This document shows positions 8,624 through 15,153 of a DNA stretch of 64,000 bases, piece after piece (positions within the stretch are counted from its first letter, which is position 1; every line of letters starts with the position of its first letter). The stretch lies in contig JACQXY010000060.1 of assembly GCA_016208485.1 (NCBI GenBank), forward strand, positions 1 through 64,000. The letters run 5' to 3'. The DNA is from Acidobacteriota bacterium. Lineage in GTDB: Bacteria; Actinomycetota; AC-67. The position numbers were made by a program, and so were the translations under genes. The notes below the pieces were generated by a model, which saw only the letters and a list, made by a program, of their open reading frames with translations, searched no databases and was not told the DNA's origin.

Positions 8624-10052
8624 CTCGGCCTCTCAACACAGCTCCGATGGTGCGGACCAGGATGTACAGGTCGTACGCGAGCGACCAGTTCTCGACGTAG
8701 AAGAGGTCGAGGCGGACGGCCTTCTCCGGGGGCAGGTCGCTCCGCCCGCGGATCTGCCACCAGCCCGTCATGCCCGCGGGAACCTCCAGGCGAGGGCCGA
8801 GTACGTCCGGGTGCGCGCGCACCTGCTCCACGGGAAGCGGTCGTGGCCCCACCAGGCTCATCTCTCCACGCACGACGTTCACGAGCTGTGGGATCTCGTC
8901 CAGGCTCAGACGCCTGAGGACGCGCCCGACGCGCGTGACTCGGGGGTCCCGCCCGAGCTTGAAGAAGGGCACGGAGTCGTCGACGACACCGTTGGCCGCA
9001 ACCCGGTCGGCGTCCACCACCATGGTGCGGAACTTCAGCATCGTGAAGACGCGGCCACCCCTTGTCACTCGCGGCTGGCGGTAGAGCACCGGCCCCACGG
9101 AGGTGAGCCTCACGGCAACGGCGATCGCCCCCCAGAGGGGCGCCGTCATACCCAGGAGGCCGCATGCCAGCACAAGGTCGAAGGCCCGCTTCAGCACCGC
9201 CTGCGCGCGGCTGAGCCTCGGCGGCATCACTGACACGGCCGCCACCGACCCCACCCGGCGCACGGTGAGCCGCGTCGCGAGCACCTCCGGGAGGCGTGAG
9301 GCGATCAGCAACTCCACGCCCTCCTGGCGCGCCACGCGGGCCACCTCGCACACCTCGGCGGGGTCCACCGCGCTTCCAGTGACGAACATGCACTCCGCGC
9401 CGAGGCGCCGAATCTCTCCGCGGAGGCCCGCAAGACCTCCGACCGCGGAGGGACCGCCGGGTCCGGCCGGAAGAGCCGTGGCCACGTACCCGACGGGGAC
9501 AAACCCGAGACCGGGCTCCCGCAGGAGATCGCCCAGCCGCGCGGCCTCGCCGTTGGTCCCCACGACGAGTGTCCGGAGACCAAACAGGCCGCGGTCGGCC
9601 AGCGAGTCCCGGCGCCGGCGCCACGCGCAGCGGATGGCCATCTCGAAGGCGACGGCGAGCGTCCAGGTCAGCGCCACGACCGCGCGCGACAGCTCGGCCT
9701 TCGTCCAGTACGAGGTCATGACCACCAGGCCGACGCCGATGCTCACCGCGGATAGCACGCGCCGGAACTCCTCCTCCGGGGCCATGCGGTGCGCCTCGTA
9801 CAAGCGCAGAGCAGCGAAGACTGCCAGCCACACCGGCGGCCCGAGGCCCGCGAGAAGGAGGTACCCGCCCGTGATGTGGCGGATGCCGAAGCGGAGGTGG
9901 TAGGCGACAAGGAGCGCGCCCACAAGGCTGAGAGCGTCGGTGAGAGCACACCCCAACGCCGCCCGGCGGAGTATGACACGGGCCGGGAGGGATCCGGGCA
10001 CGCCGGCTCTCGCCGAGAGCGACCCAGGACGTTCAAGAACCCGCGTTGACAT
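8613..10052 (-). CDS. Polyisoprenyl-phosphate hexose/hexosamine-1-phosphate transferase (WcaJ/CpsE type)
   Basis: The 479-residue enzyme starts the polysaccharide repeat by moving a sugar-1-phosphate onto undecaprenyl phosphate. Four hydrophobic segments lie in the first 150 residues, followed by a CoA-binding-like Rossmann domain (LVVGTNGEAARLGDLL). The C-terminal bacterial sugar transferase domain begins KRAFDLVLACGLLGMTAPLW and contains KFRTMVVDAD, RRLSLDEIPQLVNVVRGEMSLVG and WWQIRGRSDL. The ATG at 10050-10052 follows GGGGAGAGG at good spacing. It is the first gene of the polysaccharide operon; all following genes overlap or nearly touch. Confidence 0.9.
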   Translation of the reverse strand: MSTRVLERPGSLSARAGVPGSLPARVILRRAALGCALTDALSLVGALLVAYHLRFGIRHITGGYLLLAGLGPPVWLAVFAALRLYEAHRMAPEEEFRRVLSAVSIGVGLVVMTSYWTKAELSRAVVALTWTLAVAFEMAIRCAWRRRRDSLADRGLFGLRTLVVGTNGEAARLGDLLREPGLGFVPVGYVATALPAGPGGPSAVGGLAGLRGEIRRLGAECMFVTGSAVDPAEVCEVARVARQEGVELLIASRLPEVLATRLTVRRVGSVAAVSVMPPRLSRAQAVLKRAFDLVLACGLLGMTAPLWGAIAVAVRLTSVGPVLYRQPRVTRGGRVFTMLKFRTMVVDADRVAANGVVDDSVPFFKLGRDPRVTRVGRVLRRLSLDEIPQLVNVVRGEMSLVGPRPLPVEQVRAHPDVLGPRLEVPAGMTGWWQIRGRSDLPPEKAVRLDLFYVENWSLAYDLYILVRTIGAVLRGRGAT

Positions 10053-10164
10053 CAGGTGCCTCTCCCCACACATCGGCAGCGGCGTGCGTAACGCACCTCT
10101 TCCCACCCCTCGGCCGGCTTGCCCAGGCGCTTGAGCCACCACGCCTTCACACCGTGCCGGCTCC

Positions 10165-10587
10165 TCACGCATCGGGGGCCGATCCTTCTCGGGGAAGCAC
10201 GTGCTTCGCCATCACGACGATGGTGGGGTAGTCGCCGTTCGCATCCACCGTTCCGAGTCCAGCCACCAATACGGTGTTGCCGGTCGTCACCGTCGGCGGT
10301 CCTGTTCCCGCAGCCCACGTCAGCGATGGTTCGATCGAGACGAGGTCACCACCCGTCGCAACGTCGACCGAGTACGCCTCCGTGTCCGTGTAGAACGTCT
10401 TCTCCGCCGTGAACGCGTTGCGGATGTTCGCCTGGGCCGCACGGTCCTGCGCCTTCTTCCGCGCGCCGAGGAACGTCGGGACGGCGATCGCGATCAGAAT
10501 GGCAATGATCAGCACGACCACCATCAACTCGATGAGGGTGAACCCCTCGTCCCGGTTCCGAAGCCGCTTGTGCAGAGCCACGAACAT
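10165..10587 (-). CDS. Type IV major pilin-like prepilin
   Basis: The 140-residue prepilin has the leader MFVALHKRLRNRDEG and a type IV cleavage site EG/FTLIELMVVV. Position 16 would be the methylated Phe and Glu20 is the conserved E5. A hydrophobic helix follows, then ARKKAQDRAAQANIRNAF and a small beta-rich C-terminus. No cysteine pair is visible. It would be processed by PilD, which is not in the window, and polymerised by PilB/PilC at 18-24 kb. A strong RBS (GGAGGAGGTGGGAG) precedes the ATG. Upstream lies a sigma-28/WhiG-like promoter. A broken copy of the same N-terminal segment occurs at 133-213. Confidence 0.88.
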   Translation of the reverse strand: MFVALHKRLRNRDEGFTLIELMVVVLIIAILIAIAVPTFLGARKKAQDRAAQANIRNAFTAEKTFYTDTEAYSVDVATGGDLVSIEPSLTWAAGTGPPTVTTGNTVLVAGLGTVDANGDYPTIVVMAKHVLPREGSAPDA

Positions 10588-10630
10588 ACTCCCACCTCCT
10601 CCTTCTCGAAGGCTCCTCCTTCGCTGCCTT

Positions 10631-10660
10631 GGTATCGGGGAGGCGGTCGCGGAACTTTAG
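10631..10660 (-). promoter_or_regulatory. Candidate sigma-28/WhiG-type promoter of the pilin gene
   Basis: On the minus strand TAAA (in TAAAGTTC) is followed by 16 nt and then CCCGATAC. The FliA/WhiG class consensus is TAAA-N15/16-GCCGATAA. The predicted start would give a leader of roughly 35-40 nt carrying the strong RBS. Related elements occur before pilT and the DUF4388 gene with the same 16-nt spacing. Confidence 0.5.
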
Positions 10661-10888
10661 GGCAGGGGCGAGAGATTCTTCCGGTTCGCACCACGCTGCG
10701 CGTTCGCCGCGCTGAGAACCGCTCTCGCGGGCTATCGGAGGACTACCGGCCGGGCCCTGAGCGCGAGGAGGCGTGACCTTCGGGCGGGGTATGCGGGCCG
10801 GGGCGGCACTCGGTTGCCTCCCTGTCGTGCTGGTGCCACCCGCCTGTAGCGGTGTCGGCTGCCCCTGGCGCGCCTCACGGCGGAGGGA
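10661..10888. other. Intergenic stretch, no gene recognised
   Basis: Between the pilin promoter and the end of the AbiU2-like gene there is no frame with family-like sequence on either strand. The minus-strand frames here are arginine-rich and low-complexity. I see no clear terminator with a T-run. Confidence 0.5.
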
Positions 10889-11485
10889 TCAATCCTCGGC
10901 GCTTCGTCCCTGCCGCCACGCAACGTCGAACACAACTTCCCACGCAGTCATCGCGACGGTTGTAGCCATCGAGCTGCCGACGATGCCGGTGCGGTACTTG
11001 ACGAACACGTCGACGACATCGTCAATTGCCTTATCGAGGTCGCGGATGTTCACGGCAGCCAGCCAATCGGGTGGATCGAGGGTGTTATGGGCGATCGCTG
11101 CGGTTGCGAGTTCGGTTACTCGCTCAAGGTCCCGCTCGAGCTTCTTGCCGTCCGCCTCCGCCTCCTTTGCGAGATGCGCCTGCCCCGAGGGGAGGCCGGC
11201 GGGGTGGGTGGCGATCTCGTCCAGCAGTCGCTTCAAGCTCACGACGTCTCTACCGGGCTCCTGCACGCGCCGGATCGTAACTGCGATCCAGGCCAGGTAG
11301 TTGAAGGTCGCCCACTTGTAGAATGTCGCGTTGGCGCGCGCGCGCGGCGGGGCAGCCTCGACGGTCTTGGTGAACCCCCGAAACACCTGACGACTCATCA
11401 GAAGTCGATCCACGACTTCGATCCAAAGAGGCCCCTTCGCATCTAGCCACTCCCGCCACCGGTTGAGGTACTTGAGATCGGGCAT
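10889..11485 (-). CDS. AbiU2-like HEPN-domain protein
   Basis: The 198-residue, mostly helical protein resembles the HEPN_AbiU2 family. Diagnostic segments are WLDAKGPLWIEVVDRLL, a central FYKWATFNYLAWIAVTIRRV and the following VVSLKRLLDEIA. HEPN proteins are usually RNases or their relatives in abortive-infection and toxin systems. The expected Arg-x4-6-His motif is only partly present: His133 in AAIAHNT remains, but no Arg is at the usual distance, so catalysis is uncertain. It starts 9 bp after the DUF3800 gene on the same strand, so the two form an operon. The family call is from recall of sequence pattern and needs a profile search. Confidence 0.45.
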   Translation of the reverse strand: MPDLKYLNRWREWLDAKGPLWIEVVDRLLMSRQVFRGFTKTVEAAPPRARANATFYKWATFNYLAWIAVTIRRVQEPGRDVVSLKRLLDEIATHPAGLPSGQAHLAKEAEADGKKLERDLERVTELATAAIAHNTLDPPDWLAAVNIRDLDKAIDDVVDVFVKYRTGIVGSSMATTVAMTAWEVVFDVAWRQGRSAED

Positions 11486-11494
11486 ACAAGAACT

Positions 11495-11920
11495 CTACGG
11501 GTCCTGGATCGAGAAGGTGTACATGGCGCTCTCGTCACATGGCGTGCCGACGTTCTTGACCCATACCCGGCCGACCAGTTTGGCCCCATGATTCTCGAGA
11601 AGACGGAGGATCTGATCGATGAACCCAAGCGCTCCCCTTACTTGGTTGCGAGAACCTCGTCGGAGATTGGCCCGCAAGTCCTGTCCCTTGACCTCGCCCA
11701 GCACCCAGTCGAGGGGATGTTCGCTCGAGACCAGCTTCGGGTGGAAGCGCCTCTTCAGAGCCACGAAGTCCCGAGTGACTGCGGCGAGCTTCCGCTGATT
11801 GATGATCACGCCCGCCAAGGCGAGCACGGAAGGCGCATTGGCCGGGGAAGTCGCGAGGAGGGTCTCGCCACTCCCCGATTCAGCCATGTAACAGATCCGG
11901 AGCTCGCATCCCTCCGGCAC
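11495..11920 (-). CDS. DUF3800 family protein
   Basis: A protein of about 141 residues with the DUF3800 opening (RICYMAESGSGE), then SVLALAGVIINQRKLAAVTRDFVALKRRFHP, DWVLGEVKGQDLR, and a C-terminal VKNVGTPCDESAMYTFSIQDP. DUF3800 proteins are thought to have an RNase H-like fold and frequently occur in mobile or defence contexts. The usual Asp of YxDESG is Ala here, so activity may be altered. The start is uncertain: GTG at 11918-11920 or 11930-11932, or ATG at 11885-11887. The protein looks short for the family. It is followed at 9 bp by the HEPN gene. Confidence 0.6.
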   Translation of the reverse strand: MPEGCELRICYMAESGSGETLLATSPANAPSVLALAGVIINQRKLAAVTRDFVALKRRFHPKLVSSEHPLDWVLGEVKGQDLRANLRRGSRNQVRGALGFIDQILRLLENHGAKLVGRVWVKNVGTPCDESAMYTFSIQDP

Positions 11921-11999
11921 AACTTTGGCCACCTCGCGGTGGCCAAAGGACCTGCGGAGACGGCGCAACGACCGAGTTTCTCGCCGCAGCCACCGCTCT

Positions 12000-12136
12000 G
12001 TCGCCACGGGCGGCCGTCGTGGAGGACCCAGTACGCAAGCCTGGTCGCCAGGTCGAGGTCGCTCCGGCCGGAGCGCCCCCGAGGCGGCCGACCCGAACAC
12101 CGGCGCGCAGGCAACCCTCTCCTCGCGCTCGATCAC
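12000..12136 (-). pseudogene. Frameshifted nucleotidyltransferase (MNT-like) remnant
   Basis: One minus-strand frame reads CAPVFGSAASGALRPE. Within a few bases another frame continues RSDLDLATRLAYWVL. Joined, they reproduce the minimal-nucleotidyltransferase core (V)FGSxARGxxRxxSDLDL. The shift lies near the CGGCCGGAGC at about 12064-12073. Nothing downstream of about 12000 resembles the rest of the domain. MNT proteins pair with HEPN toxins; the AbiU2-like HEPN gene follows on the same strand, so this may be a broken antitoxin of the same locus. Confidence 0.45.
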
Positions 12137-12184
12137 GTGCCGATCTGAACGCGGTATCTCATGAGCGTTCGGGCAACGTTCCGT

Positions 12185-12243
12185 TTGACCGTACGTTCTT
12201 ACTTACGCTATTGGTTATTGGAAGGCGTACGTTTGGATGCGCG
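12185..12243 (+). promoter_or_regulatory. Promoter and operator-like repeats of the phd gene
   Basis: TTGACC (12185-12190) lies 18 bp before TATTGG (12209-12214). Two copies of CGTACGTT, at 12190-12197 and 12236-12243, flank the likely start point. The same CGTACGT word occurs twice in the promoter of the other Phd-type antitoxin at 21274, which supports an operator role. Confidence 0.4.
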
Positions 12244-12272
12244 GCTCTCGGTCGTGGAGGAGGAGGATCAAC

Positions 12273-12560
12273 ATGACCCCCGAATACGTTCCCGCCACCG
12301 AAGCGCGAGCGCGCCTCTACGAACTCATCACCAACGTGATCCCCACGCGGCCCGTCATGCTGCTCAGGCACAGCCGGCCGGCCGCTGTGCTCCTGTCTCC
12401 CACCGCCTACGAGGAACTGACCACTCGAATCGAGCAGCTCGAGAACGAGATCGCGCTGCTGGCCGATCGCGCGGGGATTGAGGAGTACGAGCCACTCGAG
12501 AAGATCGCCGCTGAGATCCGCCGGGAACGTCGCCCGCGCGGACGACGCGCCACCGGTTGA
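12273..12560 (+). CDS. Phd/YefM-family antitoxin, no toxin partner seen
   Basis: The 95-residue protein starts MTPEYVPATEARARLYELI and has RPVMLLRHSRPAAVLLSPTAYEELTTRI, the Phd/YefM DNA-binding fold. It is followed by a charged C-terminal helix (LENEIALLADRAGIEEYEPLEKIAAEIRRER) of the kind that wraps around a toxin. The ATG at 12273 follows GGAGGAGGATCAAC. No RelE, Doc or PIN frame is visible in the 160 bp downstream, so the toxin is lost or the gene acts alone. It should repress its own promoter, which carries the CGTACGT repeats. Confidence 0.75.
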   Translation: MTPEYVPATEARARLYELITNVIPTRPVMLLRHSRPAAVLLSPTAYEELTTRIEQLENEIALLADRAGIEEYEPLEKIAAEIRRERRPRGRRATG

Positions 12561-12720
12561 CGCCGCTCTGAGCCCCGCCCCGGCGAGCAGCCCTGCCATC
12601 GTCCACACCTCGGCGGTCACGTCAGCGACCGTAACACGGCGAGCGAAGTGGGCTGGATGCGGTCGACCCGTTCGCGAGAATGTATTCGGCGGGTGGTTCG
12701 CCTGGGCGAGAACCCTCAGG

Positions 12721-13248
12721 TCACCCGACCAGTTGACGCACGAGTGAAGTCCGAGCCCGTCGATCGAGTTGATCTAGCGCCCTACGCGCGGCGAGTACTT
12801 CATTCACCGCGGCAGTGAACGCAGCCGCCTTCCTGTCGACAGCCTGACTCGCGTCGAACGCTTCGAACCATGCGGCGACATCACTCCATCGCCAGAGCGG
12901 GCTGCGTACGTTGCCGGCAACCGGCCGGGGCCAGTTCCCCGGACCCCTCGTCCCGTTGGTGAGTGCGGAGATCGACTGCCGGCTGCGGCCAGTACGCTCG
13001 GCGATGTCTGCCGCGGAGACCAGATCATCGGGTTCGACTCTACGGACCTCGAACCCCGCTTCCTCCACGTTCTTGATGGCCGATAGCACCGCCTCGCGGA
13101 AGGAAGGCGCTTCACGATCGAATCCGATTGAGTGTCCCCGAGGACCGGACTCCGGCACGCCGTCGTCGGCCCCTGCTTCGAACAGGCGGTTCGCCCCCTC
13201 GGTATCAACCTTGTCGTCGACCACGAGTCGGAACACGTACGTGGCCAT
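12721..13248 (-). CDS. Helix-turn-helix protein, probable antitoxin/repressor of the HicA-like gene
   Basis: The 175-residue protein has an N-terminal alpha/beta domain (TYVFRLVVDDKV...FDREAPSFREAVLSAIKNVEEAGFEVRRVEP), then an HTH (VSAADIAERTGRSRQSISALTNGTRGPG) and a C-terminal helical tail. The N-terminal part resembles a widespread family paired with small HicA-like proteins. The ATG at 13246-13248 follows GGGGGGAAGTG. It overlaps the HicA-like gene by 44 bp, so translation is coupled. By analogy with HicAB it would bind the toxin and repress the palindromic operator at 13490-13504. No full-length homologue with known function comes to mind. Confidence 0.6.
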   Translation of the reverse strand: MATYVFRLVVDDKVDTEGANRLFEAGADDGVPESGPRGHSIGFDREAPSFREAVLSAIKNVEEAGFEVRRVEPDDLVSAADIAERTGRSRQSISALTNGTRGPGNWPRPVAGNVRSPLWRWSDVAAWFEAFDASQAVDRKAAAFTAAVNEVLAARRALDQLDRRARTSLVRQLVG

Positions 13249-13468
13249 CACTTCCCCCCTTCGCGTGCTTTCGTATGAACTCTCTGATCCGTCTGGCCAT
13301 CGTCTCTGGAGTCCGCGGCGTGCTCCACACGGTCAGCTCCTGACCGTTGGGGGCGACCACCTTTCCCCACACGTGCCCCGAGCGGATCTCAACTACGTCG
13401 AAGCCAGCATCCTTCGCCTGCCTGAGCGCCTTCGTTATCTCCTTGTGTTGATGGCGCCCCTTCGCCAT
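13205..13468 (-). CDS. Small HicA-like toxin candidate
   Basis: The 87-residue protein begins MAKGRHQHKEITKALRQAKD and continues AGFDVVEIRSGHVWGKVV, then STPRTPETMARRIREFIRKH. The conserved SGHxWG segment has the form of the catalytic His region of HicA-like dsRBD-fold RNases. The ATG at 13466-13468 has no good RBS but sits 6 nt after a -10 hexamer, so the mRNA is probably leaderless. It is the first gene of a two-gene operon with the HTH protein. The toxin role is inferred from fold resemblance and pairing. A decayed copy of its N-terminus lies at 15032-15138. Confidence 0.5.
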   Translation of the reverse strand: MAKGRHQHKEITKALRQAKDAGFDVVEIRSGHVWGKVVAPNGQELTVWSTPRTPETMARRIREFIRKHAKGGSDGHVRVPTRGRRQG

Positions 13469-13474
13469 CAAAGC

Positions 13475-13504
13475 ATCCTACCTGCAAGCGTGGACATTGT
13501 CCAC
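13475..13504 (-). promoter_or_regulatory. Promoter with perfect palindromic operator for the HicA-like/HTH operon
   Basis: On the minus strand TGGACA (13498-13503), 17 bp and TAGGAT (13475-13480) form a promoter. The start codon follows after 6 nt. GTGGACA-T-TGTCCAC (13490-13504) is a perfect 7-bp inverted repeat around one base and overlaps the -35, which is the expected place for an autorepressor site. Confidence 0.6.
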
Positions 13505-13552
13505 ACCCAATCTCGCAGCGCGCTGGTGGAGGGCATCCGAGGCCACCCGGTG

Positions 13553-13655
13553 GGAACCGCGCGAACCGAGATCTCACGGTCGGCGCGCGGCAACCGGCAC
13601 CAGCCTCACCGGTGCGGCGACCGTCGGCACGACGAACCGCATCAACGTGTCAAGG
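13553..13655 (-). pseudogene. Fic 3'-region relic
   Basis: The minus strand encodes DTLMRFVVPTVAAPVRLVPVAA before the frame breaks, matching [22 protein letters not shown] of the Fic protein at 14333-15067. The DNA of 13553-13655 aligns closely with that of the intact gene near 14455-14555. No Fic motif survives. It lies between the truncated doc gene and the HicA-like operon. Confidence 0.65.
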
Positions 13656-13682
13656 GTGTGCCGAGGGTCAGCTCTCTCTGCT

Positions 13683-13853
13683 TCAGGGTCCAACCACCTT
13701 CTCCAACCGCGCGCGCATCCAGCCGGCCGGCGCGTTCAGCGCCGAGTCGGCGAGGGGGAGGTTGGCCATCTTCTCGAGCACCTCGGCCTCGATGCCCAGG
13801 ACCTCCTCCCCGATGAGGAGGAAGTCCGCGATGTCGAGGTAGCGCGGGGCCAC
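13683..13853 (-). pseudogene. Truncated Doc-like toxin
   Basis: From a GTG at 13851-13853 the frame reads VAPRYLDIADFLLIGEEVLGI then EAEVLEKMANLPLADSALNAPAG, the N-terminal helix pair of type II Doc (Fic/DOC fold) toxins. After about 46 residues the similarity ends, and the catalytic HxFxDANKR motif is absent. It starts 4 bp after the stop of the RHH antitoxin gene, the normal arrangement. The loss probably arose by recombination with the neighbouring Fic relic. Confidence 0.65.
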
Positions 13854-13857
13854 CGGA

Positions 13858-14073
13858 TCAGGATTGCGCGAGCTTCTCGAGGATAGTCTTGTTCCGCTCG
13901 ATGGACGCGCGCAGCCGCTCCCGGAAGGCCTCATCCTTGCGGCGGGCTTCGATGTGGGCTGCGATCGCCGCGCGCACCTCCTCGGCCACCGGCATGCCGT
14001 TGACCCGTGCGACGGCCTCGAGTTCTTGCGCCTGCTCGGCCGAAACCCTCACGGTGAGCATCTTGTTCTCCAT
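13858..14073 (-). CDS. Ribbon-helix-helix antitoxin
   Basis: The 71-residue protein MENKMLTVRVSAEQAQELEA then VARVNGMPVAEEVRAAIAAHIEARRKD has the beta-strand plus two helices of Arc/CopG-type DNA-binding antitoxins, followed by a charged helix (FRERLRASIERNKTILEKLA) suited to toxin binding. The RBS GAGGAGGG is well placed. Its partner, the doc gene directly downstream, is truncated, so this antitoxin is probably an orphan. It would bind its own promoter; TATCAT at 14102-14107 and a CTAGCTAG palindrome upstream are candidates. Confidence 0.7.
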   Translation of the reverse strand: MENKMLTVRVSAEQAQELEAVARVNGMPVAEEVRAAIAAHIEARRKDEAFRERLRASIERNKTILEKLAQS

Positions 14074-14095
14074 GGTCCACCCTCCTCATCGTGCA

Positions 14096-14332
14096 TCACC
14101 CGCATGATAGCATCTCCACATCGATCCAGCTAGCTAGATGTATGCGCGGCGTCGTGATGATGCGGCACAGTCGCACGGCGGGGTCATTCACGGTCGTGAT
14201 CGCCCGGTGCTCCCCGATCCTGAGCCGGCAGTAGCCCGCCCAGTGCCCCGTGAGCTTCCTGCACCGCTCCAGCCTGGGATTGTCGGCCAGCTCGCCAAGG
14301 CGGTGGATGATCCTGTCCTGTTGAGCCTGAAC
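14096..14332 (-). pseudogene. RelE/ParE-like toxin C-terminal relic
   Basis: Directly after the fic stop codon, in the same frame, the sequence reads QDRIIHRLGELADNPRLERC then RKLTGHWAGYCRLRIGEHRAITTV, then NDPAVRLCRIITTPR. This is the core of RelE-superfamily toxins (helical pair, KL.G..GxYRxRxGxxRxxxxV). The N-terminal strand and a start codon are missing, and the usual basic end (xIGHRRxVY) is replaced. It ends at a TGA at 14096-14098, inside the promoter region of the RHH gene. Confidence 0.6.
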
Positions 14333-15067
14333 TCAACGCTCGCGCCTGTAGCGGCCCGCCCGGTACTCGTCGGCCCAATTGCGCGTGCTCCGCCACTGAC
14401 CTCGCTCGTCTCGATGCGCGCGCAAGCGCCCACGTTCGGCCGCGGCGCGAAGCGCGCGAACCGAGATCTCACGACCGGCGAGCGCGGCAAGCGGCACGAG
14501 CCTCGTCGGCCCGGCGACCGCCGGCACGATGAACCGCATCAAGGTGTCGATAATGGCCCGGGCCAAGACCTCGCCGAGCGGACCAGGGTCGTCGGCGTCG
14601 GCTCGGCCAAGCGCCTTGAGGTACCGGGTCCGCTGCCCCTTGCGGATGATGGCAGGCGGGTAACCGAGCCGGACGAGGAGGAGGTTCGTGAGGAGACGGC
14701 CCGTCCGGCCGTTGCCGTCCAGGAACGGATGGGTGCGTTCGAACTCCGCATGGACAGCGGCGAGGGCCTCGGGGAGTGGTCCATCAGCGTCGCGCAGTGC
14801 GCAGGCCCGCGCGATCCAATCGGTGGTGAGCGCCTGGACCTCCGGCCAGTCCGGCGGCTGCATACCACCAGGAAAGGGATGGATGTTGTGCCGGCGGAAC
14901 GAGCCGGGACCCTCGTATGGGCCGGCGTTGGGGTGCGGAGCGACCTCCCACACCTTCGACATCGCCAGCGTGTGCACATGACGGACCTCGGTCAGCGTAA
15001 TCAGATCTCCGGTCGTCCACTCGCCTGGCCCCTCGAAGCCAGCCTCCTTGGCATGGGTGAGCGCCAT
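14333..15067 (-). CDS. Fic family protein, probably N-terminally truncated
   Basis: The 244-residue protein carries the Fic motif [12 protein letters not shown] (residues 113-124), which catalyses AMP transfer from ATP to a hydroxyl side chain. It also has the upstream flap region [36 protein letters not shown], and a C-terminal winged-helix-like segment ([26 protein letters not shown]). Full-length relatives usually have a further helical N-terminus with an inhibitory (S/T)xxxE(G/N) helix; none is visible here. Its first dozen residues match a HicA-like gene instead, so the present start is probably secondary. It may be inactive or unregulated. Confidence 0.7.
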   Translation of the reverse strand: MALTHAKEAGFEGPGEWTTGDLITLTEVRHVHTLAMSKVWEVAPHPNAGPYEGPGSFRRHNIHPFPGGMQPPDWPEVQALTTDWIARACALRDADGPLPEALAAVHAEFERTHPFLDGNGRTGRLLTNLLLVRLGYPPAIIRKGQRTRYLKALGRADADDPGPLGEVLARAIIDTLMRFIVPAVAGPTRLVPLAALAGREISVRALRAAAERGRLRAHRDERGQWRSTRNWADEYRAGRYRRER

Positions 15068-15138
15068 CTCTTGTAGAGAAGGGCGTGTATGCGATGCAGA
15101 AACGACAAGAGAATCTCCTTGTGTGGATGGCGCCCCTC
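15032..15138 (-). pseudogene. HicA-like 5' relic interrupted by about 44 bp
   Basis: At 15112-15138 the minus strand encodes EGRHPHKEI, and at 15032-15067 it encodes [12 protein letters not shown]. The intact HicA-like protein at 13205-13468 reads KGRHQHKEIT directly followed by KALRQAKDAGFD. The two blocks are separated here by about 44 bp not present in the intact gene. The second block forms the start of the Fic reading frame. Confidence 0.5.
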
Positions 15139-15153
15139 ACGCGGTGCATCTTG

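Noticed and set aside
12561-12720. A toxin gene after the Phd antitoxin
   Set aside because: None of the plus frames shows RelE, Doc or PIN sequence and all are broken by stops or low-complexity.
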